From Lycorma delicatula (taxonomy: Eukaryota > Arthropoda > Insecta > Hemiptera > Fulgoridae): a stretch of 64,000 nucleotides of DNA. The notes beneath the pieces are model-generated. The model did not search any database. It was not told the origin of the DNA and worked only from the letters and a program-made list of their open reading frames with translations. Below, in pieces: positions 54,783 to 64,000 of the stretch. The DNA lies in the NCBI RefSeq assembly GCF_047948215.1, contig NC_134467.1, positions 32,818,520 through 32,882,519 on the forward strand. Direction: 5' to 3'. The stretch's first letter is position 1. The number at the start of each line of letters is the position of its first letter. The translations under genes and the position numbers were made by a program.

Positions 54783-56947
54783 ACAATACAGTTTATAAAT
54801 GATATAATCTACAATATAATACCTGGTTACACTCGGTAAAAGATAATTTTTCATTAGCACGCACTAGTCACATCTAACTTACACAAAAACAGCTGTTACA
54901 CTTCTTAGAATATTAAGTAATATTTTTTGTAGTGATGCAACTGTAGAATTAAATAAATTAATAATATTTGAAGTGGAAAAATGTATTTAAAATGGCAACT
55001 AGTACTGTTACACCCGCGATAATGAAATACGATATGCTCGCGGGATTTAGTGAGAATCATTGAATTGACAAAAAGAAAATAAATTATATTTAAAAAAATT
55101 ATAAACTGTATGTGTAAGCCGTGCATTAGAAAAAAATAATCCCTTTCGGCACGCCAGAAGGCGGAGGCGTTTTTCACCGGTGCTAAATATGGGATAAAAA
55201 AGATTTCCACTTTAAAGTTAAGAAAAACTTCAAATTTACTCAATACGACAATGATTGCATGTAAAAAAAGTTTCACATGTTTAGCATACGACAAGCCCCA
55301 TCTTCTTACAATTACAGTAACATTTTGGTCATCCCTTGCCGTAAGGGTTGGTCATAACACTGTAAAAAAAAATCCAATACTGTGTCTATTAAGAGAGGTA
55401 TGATTTTTTTCTCTTCGAAACCCAATTTTTTCCCTCCCTTGGACCCTTAGAGATATCAAAAAACTTTACCTAAATAAATTTTAGGCCCTTATCCAAAGAA
55501 AAGTACGAACTTTAAACGAATTCGATATTTTACTTAATCAGAAAGTTATATATTTCGATTTTTTGAAAAAGCAACACCCCCCCCCCCCCGCCATTTCCAC
55601 CCTCATAATCCGATTTTGCCCATTAAGGAACTAGACCGAGATTTTAGGTCGTGAATTTGAAAGTGATTGGCGCGCAAAATTACGGCAGTTATCGTGTCCA
55701 CAAGAAAGTGAAATATATAAATGCATATATAAACTTTTGAACTGAAGGTGGTTTTAGGGTCTTGGGGATATGGAACGCAAAGATATGTCGAAATTTTCCG
55801 GAAGTTGAATCATAATACCCATTAAAATAGGTAGCTTTCATATCAAAAATCTACCTAAAAATCCGTGTAACGGGAAAATCCTACAACTTAGTTGTCAGCG
55901 TTTATTTAAACAAAAAATTTAATAAAAAATTTTTAAATAACTGAAATTAAAAATAAAATAATTATTAATTATATGATTGCCAGGATCTGAAGGGAGGAAT
56001 TTATAATATATTTGTAAATTTTTTGAATTTTTCCCTTATTTGATAATGATAAGTAAAAAAATAAATCAAATTTAAAAAAAATTAATTTTAACCGCAACAT
56101 TAGAAAAAAAAATTGATACCATTTGTAAATAAATTTTAAGTCAGAACACACATCTGTGTTCCCTTCGCGGCTTCGTCCGTGCTATATGATTACTTGCGTT
56201 ACCCACTACGATAATTTGTTTTTATTTTTTTTTGTGAAGTAATCGGAAGCAGGTACAGCCTGCATCATACATACAGTAAAAAAGTTGCTGTGTTCATTTA
56301 GTAGCCACTACGTACAACACCGCACCTGTTAAAATTTCGTAATTAAAGAAAAAAAATAATAAATCAGAAAATAGTTTTTAGATATTTAACTAAAGAATAT
56401 TTTTCATGACTAAATCTACTAAATATATCGTATAGACGGAAAAAGGATAAATCTGAAATAATTGTTCGAAATTTTTTTATCTCTCTTTACCCCTTTAATA
56501 ATCGAATTTCAAGAAAATCAAAAATTTGTTTTTAGATATCCACATGGTTAAACATATAAGAAATCAAATTGATATTTTCATTTGTTTCCAAGAAATTAAA
56601 AAAGAAACATTAAATTTCAATTTTACGTAATTTTAATACTTTAAAATAAGAATTTCGAATAATCTGGAAATTAATTTTTATTATTATTTGCATAAGGACT
56701 ACGCATACCGAAATCAAATTCATATCTCTACATTTTAAACCAGAAATTGAAAAAATTATAAATTTAATTTTTATTATATTTTAACCCTTTAAATTCGGAA
56801 TTTATAAATTAAAAATTATTTTTTAGTATTCACTTACACCATAAGATGAACCTGTATACAACTTTTCATCAATTTATCTTCAGTAGTTTCCCGGTCAGTT
56901 TTTCCCGGGGATAGAATATGAATCATCCACAACATGTTTTTGTGTTT

Positions 56948-57026
<79 letters not shown>

Positions 57027-57236
57027 ATCAGATCAAATGAAGTGTAATAAAGTACAGTAAAGTAATAAAAAAAAGGAGTTAAAAAAGAAGAAACAAGCTG
57101 CCAAATCTGTTAATTGTAGGGTGTAATTTTTTTATACTAGAAGAGAGAGAAAAGGGTGTACAAACAGTGACGTAACTATCTCAATGGTTTATCACATTTT
57201 TTTTCTGTTTTTTTACACAAACATACTACATGGTTG

Positions 57237-57321
<85 letters not shown>

Positions 57322-57541
57322 CACAAAACAAAAAATGTACAAATGTCACAGATACCAAACAAAATGAAGTACACGAAAATTGAAAAAAAAAAAAAACAGG
57401 TATGCCAACTTAATACTTAACCTAAAATGTACTCGATAATAAAAAAATAAAAAACAAATAAATAAATACATAAAATCTCACAGGTGTTAACAACCAACAA
57501 GCCGTATTAAAAAAGTATATGTATATACTCTATATATACTG
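54783..57541. other. unclassified unit interior and microsatellites (unit 3)
   Basis: Equivalent of 41946-44667. The C-homopolymer at 55577 is longer than in unit 1. Confidence 0.6.
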
Positions 57542-57961
57542 GAATACTGGTAGTTTTCTTTTTTCCATTTTTTGTCTTACTTCTATTTCCATCCCATACC
57601 CAATTAACCAATACAACAATATTACTTTCTCATTCTCTCATATTCCTTTTTTTATGTCTTATTTAAAATTTTACAATTTTATTTTATACTTCCTTTTAAC
57701 TAACATTCTTTTACATTCAACTTATACTTAGTTACAGAAATATATAGTAAACAGTTCGAACAGACAAAAAAAAACTTGTTTTTTTTTCTTTTCAAGTTAT
57801 TGTAATTTAAATTGTGAAGTTTTCTTTTTCGCTTGATAAATTGATTATTTTTTTACAAACAAATAATTCAATTACGGAATTAAAAATGTTTCTTAATATC
57901 TTCCTTTTATTTAATACAATTAATGTATTTAAACATTAATTTTATACACAAAATATATATA

Positions 57962-58598
57962 CAGGTTGATTCAGGAGGATAAGGCAATACTTTGACAACT
58001 CATTCTAGAGGCTAAAAATAAGAAAAAAGTTCATATAAACATATGTCCGAAAAACGCTTCGTTAGAGAGTTATACAGGATGAAAGATTTCGCCCGAGTTT
58101 CAGTTCCTCCGGGTAAATTAAGGCTTTCTGATATTCTGGGAAAGTCAATTAAGGAACGATTCAATTATTTCTTATGGTTTTTGAGCTGGGAAATCGAAAA
58201 AATAGCTCCAAGAACTGTATCTCTCTTAGTTTCTAAGATATGTAAAACGCCAAAAATAGTGTCAAAAAACACATTTTTTTTACGTTTGACGTACAATAAC
58301 GTTGTTAATTGGGAATAAATCATACATTTAAAAAAAATAAATTGTAGAGAATTTAATTATAAGAAGATTGATGTAAATAATGTCAACAAAAAAGAAATAA
58401 AATTTTAAACATGTCGACTTTTATTAACAACAAAACCGACGAGTGTGTAGGAGCTACATCAAGTTGGTAATGCATTTCAATTCGTTTGAAACGCTAACGA
58501 AGCGTTTTCGGATCTATGTTTATATGCACTTTTTTCTTATTTTTAGCCTCTAGATTGAGTTGTCAAAAAGTATTGCCCTATCCTCCTGAATCACTGTG
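57962..58598. mobile_element. long-TIR element (unit 4)
   Basis: Copy of 38660-39297, with the 91-codon frame at 58043-58318. Confidence 0.85.
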
Positions 58599-58602
58599 TA
58601 TA

Positions 58603-59118
58603 TAGAGTGATTCAAAGAAACGGGAAATTTTGAAAGTTGTGTTGGTAGCCGTGAACGATTGGTACCACTTGATAAGTGGAGCCAGACTCATACTGCACGA
58701 ATATCGATGGCAGCTGTACACCGATTGTTTGGACAACGTGTCATTTCACGAAACGGTGACGTTAGATGGCCTCCCAGATCGCCTGATCTCTCAGCTTGCG
58801 ATTACTTTTTCGGGGTTACCTTAAAAGCTAAGTGTTCCACAGTAGACCTACTACAACGGAAGAACTGAAGGCAAAGATCTGAGAAGCAATTGCGAAAATT
58901 CCAGTCGAGATGTTACGTCAAACCATGATCAATTTAAGAAAGACACTTCCTGAGTGTTTACGTAGGAGGAGGTCACCTGCAAGATGTCATCTTTAAAAAA
59001 TAAACTAAAATGTATTTATCCTAAAATGGCAACATTTGTACAATTACATGAAATAAAGTTTCATTCTAAAAAAAATTTTCATTTAATTTTTTAAATTTCC
59101 CGTCTCTTTGAATCATTT

Positions 59119-59122
<4 letters not shown>
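58603..59122 (+). mobile_element. mariner-derived MITE (unit 4)
   Basis: Copy of 39302-39821. Confidence 0.85.
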
Positions 59123-59150
<28 letters not shown>

Positions 59151-59157
<7 letters not shown>

Positions 59158-60127
59158 GTTTCTAAAATAGTGGGCTGGCTATACTTTTTCGGATTCTACT
59201 TGTAAACTAAACAAAAAATATCTTTAGGAAAAATGACAATTTCTCCTTCCTTCTCCCATTGTACGCCATTTTGTTATTTCTATATAAAAATTTATATCTG
59301 ACGTTCGGATAAACGAATCACATTAATATTTGGTAAGCGTCTTGGTAATTAAAGTTAAAAATTATAAAAAAAATCAAGACTTTAATACGTTCGCAAATTA
59401 CAAAATGGCAGCCATATTTGTATTTCAATCCGTTATATCTTCATAAATATTAATTTTATCATAATTTATATTATTTGATAAAATATTAAGTCTTTTATTT
59501 TGAACAAAATGCAATTTTTTTTTTTTTAAACGGTTAATAAATAGTCGATAGGAGAAAATTGATGTAATTTTGTCATAATAATTAGATCGATTATTGTGAG
59601 AAAAATTATTACTTAATTTTTTTTACTAATTTACAATACTAGAATTTTCAATAAATAAAAAAAAATTAATATTTCACCGAGATGTTAAAGTGTTGAATTG
59701 AACTTAAAGTGGAGGACATGAAAGCAGATACAATTACAACATCATTTTCTGCCATTAATTCATCTATTTGTTAACCGATTTAAACAAATAAAATGTAATT
59801 TTGTTGAAAATAAATGTCTTAATATTTTAGTATTACATAAATTTTGATAAAAATAATATTTACGGAGATATAATGGATTTAAAAATAAACATGCCCACCA
59901 TTTTGTAATTTGAATAGGAATTTAATTGCTGATATTTTGCTAAATTTTTACCTTATTACAAAGACGCTTACCAAATATTAATGTGATTAGTCGATCCGAA
60001 TTTGAGATATAAATTTTTATATAAAAATTACAAAATAGCGAATAGGGGGGAAACGAATATTTTTTTAGTTTTACATGTAGAAACCGAAAAAGTATAACCA
60101 GCCGACCATTTTAGAAATACTCTGTCT
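59151..60127. mobile_element. foldback element (unit 4)
   Basis: Copy of 39872-40848. Confidence 0.88.
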
Positions 60128-60134
60128 AAAACAA

Positions 60135-60457
60135 GATGTGCTGCATGAATGACTGATTGAAACCCAAAATTAGTATGCCCTCAAACGTTTGCAACCTTTG
60201 CATCGGACCATTTTTTTTTTAAAATACAGACTTTCAAAGCTTACTATTGTATACTTGAGAGATTTCACAACAAAAATTTCTTAATTATTTGAATTGGGTT
60301 CCAAATCTACGAAATAAAGTGGCAGCGGTTCCTTCGGTTGACCAAGTAGAACGTTTCTAAACCTCGTGGCCTAACTTCGTCAATTCATCAATGATTACAG
60401 ATTTATCAACGGAGTGATACATGCCTCGCATGACCACTCAATATTCTCTTTCATGTT

Positions 60458-60503
<46 letters not shown>

Positions 60504-61240
60504 ACGACTGATATTGTTTTCAAGCATTTTTGACATTATAATATTTTAATATCAACTGGCAGAACTTTTACCGTGTGGCCCGATTTCATTGTCAATTTGT
60601 TTATTTAATAACAATTAGGATATAACTGTGATATTTTCAATTCAGTTATTGCATTGACGGCTGATACAAATATATAGGTTCAGGTTTTAATGTTTTTGCA
60701 TGAAAATCTTCGTTGTCAACAACTTTTTTCAAAAATACTAAATTTATTTGACATAGGAACAGCAAAAATACCAGTTGATTGTACGCGAATATTAGGTTAA
60801 GTATAATTTGTGCATTGGGGTTTTTTTTGCCACTGGAATTTCATCATTCTGCCAATTGATATTATAGTTTTATATGAGCAATACTGGTATTACTTGGCAT
60901 GGAGGGTTTGCCTTACTAAAATCCATAACATCACTTTCAATGAATACTCCTGAAAAGTCACCCATGTTATCGATAATGTCGTCTTTAGAGTTAACTTACG
61001 TCGCGCTGATTTCCGAGGGTCCCTATTAGAACACTTTAGAAGCCTACATATTCTAATACCTTGTATGTTCGGGTTTACAAGAGATAATAGGTTATTGTTT
61101 ACATCCGATGATTCGCCGTTACTAGGACTAACAGGTTGTAGCTGGTCCGTAGCAACGCACTATGAAAGATTATGTCGCTTATTTGAAAACGACACCGAAT
61201 GAAAATATTCATTCTGGAGACAATACTAAAATAATAATAC
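60135..61240 (-). pseudogene. Jockey-type LINE ORF1 remnant (unit 4)
   Basis: Copy of 40856-41945. The internal TA run is longer (about 60463-60499), and private substitutions begin in this copy. Confidence 0.72.

Positions 61241-64000
<2,760 letters not shown>

Larger units (their letters stand above)
51100..57541 (+). repeat. array unit 3
   Basis: Nearly identical to unit 2 outside microsatellites and a C-homopolymer near 55577. Confidence 0.95.

Overview
This is AT-rich, intron-era animal DNA made almost entirely of transposable-element remnants, simple repeats and unassigned AT-rich sequence. I found no convincing host protein-coding gene, no rRNA and no canonical tRNA gene. Several things point to an insect: mariner-type transposases with the two-helix-turn-helix head common in insects, R1-like and Jockey-like LINE fragments, PIF1-helicase Helitrons, and at least two tRNA-derived SINE families. 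A hemipteran is my best guess from the look of the SINEs, but this is memory-based inference and not proven.

Layout. 1-945: a broken mariner-like transposase running off the left edge. 2035-2612: a GC-richer block with a TATA box and polyA signal that looks like a solo LTR. 2643-3330: an internally deleted LINE 3' end followed by a 27-bp minisatellite. 3331-3980: an unassigned GC-richer block carrying three histone-like stem-loops at a 36-bp spacing. 6435-8523: a decayed Helitron with recognisable termini. 8924-14161: SINEs, a hAT-like non-autonomous element and R1-like LINE tails, several of them nested and with readable target-site duplications. 15000-16400: a head-to-head Helitron composite. 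16400-23350: simple repeats, SINE fragments, a long (AC)n tract and a decayed ORF of a widespread arthropod repeat protein. 23353-24690: a mariner-like element with an uninterrupted 341-codon transposase and terminal inverted repeats, the only plausibly functional protein in the window. 29016-29976: a second hAT-like element with large perfect hairpins. 31130-32815: a tRNA-like module, an unrecognised 138-codon frame, two hairpin-plus-polyA tails and a hAT transposase remnant. 33378-37217: a Helitron end, two LINE pieces and a dispersed repeat.

38240-64000 is the dominant feature: almost exactly four direct copies of a ~6.43-kb unit. Every unit carries the same set of dead elements in the same order (a long-TIR element with a 91-codon frame, a mariner-derived MITE, a foldback element, an inverted Jockey-type ORF1 remnant, unclassified repeats, then TG and TA microsatellites). 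The elements decayed first and the block was amplified later. The outer edges of the array are more diverged than its interior.

Nothing here forms a pathway. The elements interact only as hosts and guests of one another. The items most worth following up are the 6.43-kb array, the intact mariner, the 31.1-32.2 kb unrecognised unit, the histone-like stem-loops and the hairpin-rich hAT-like element.
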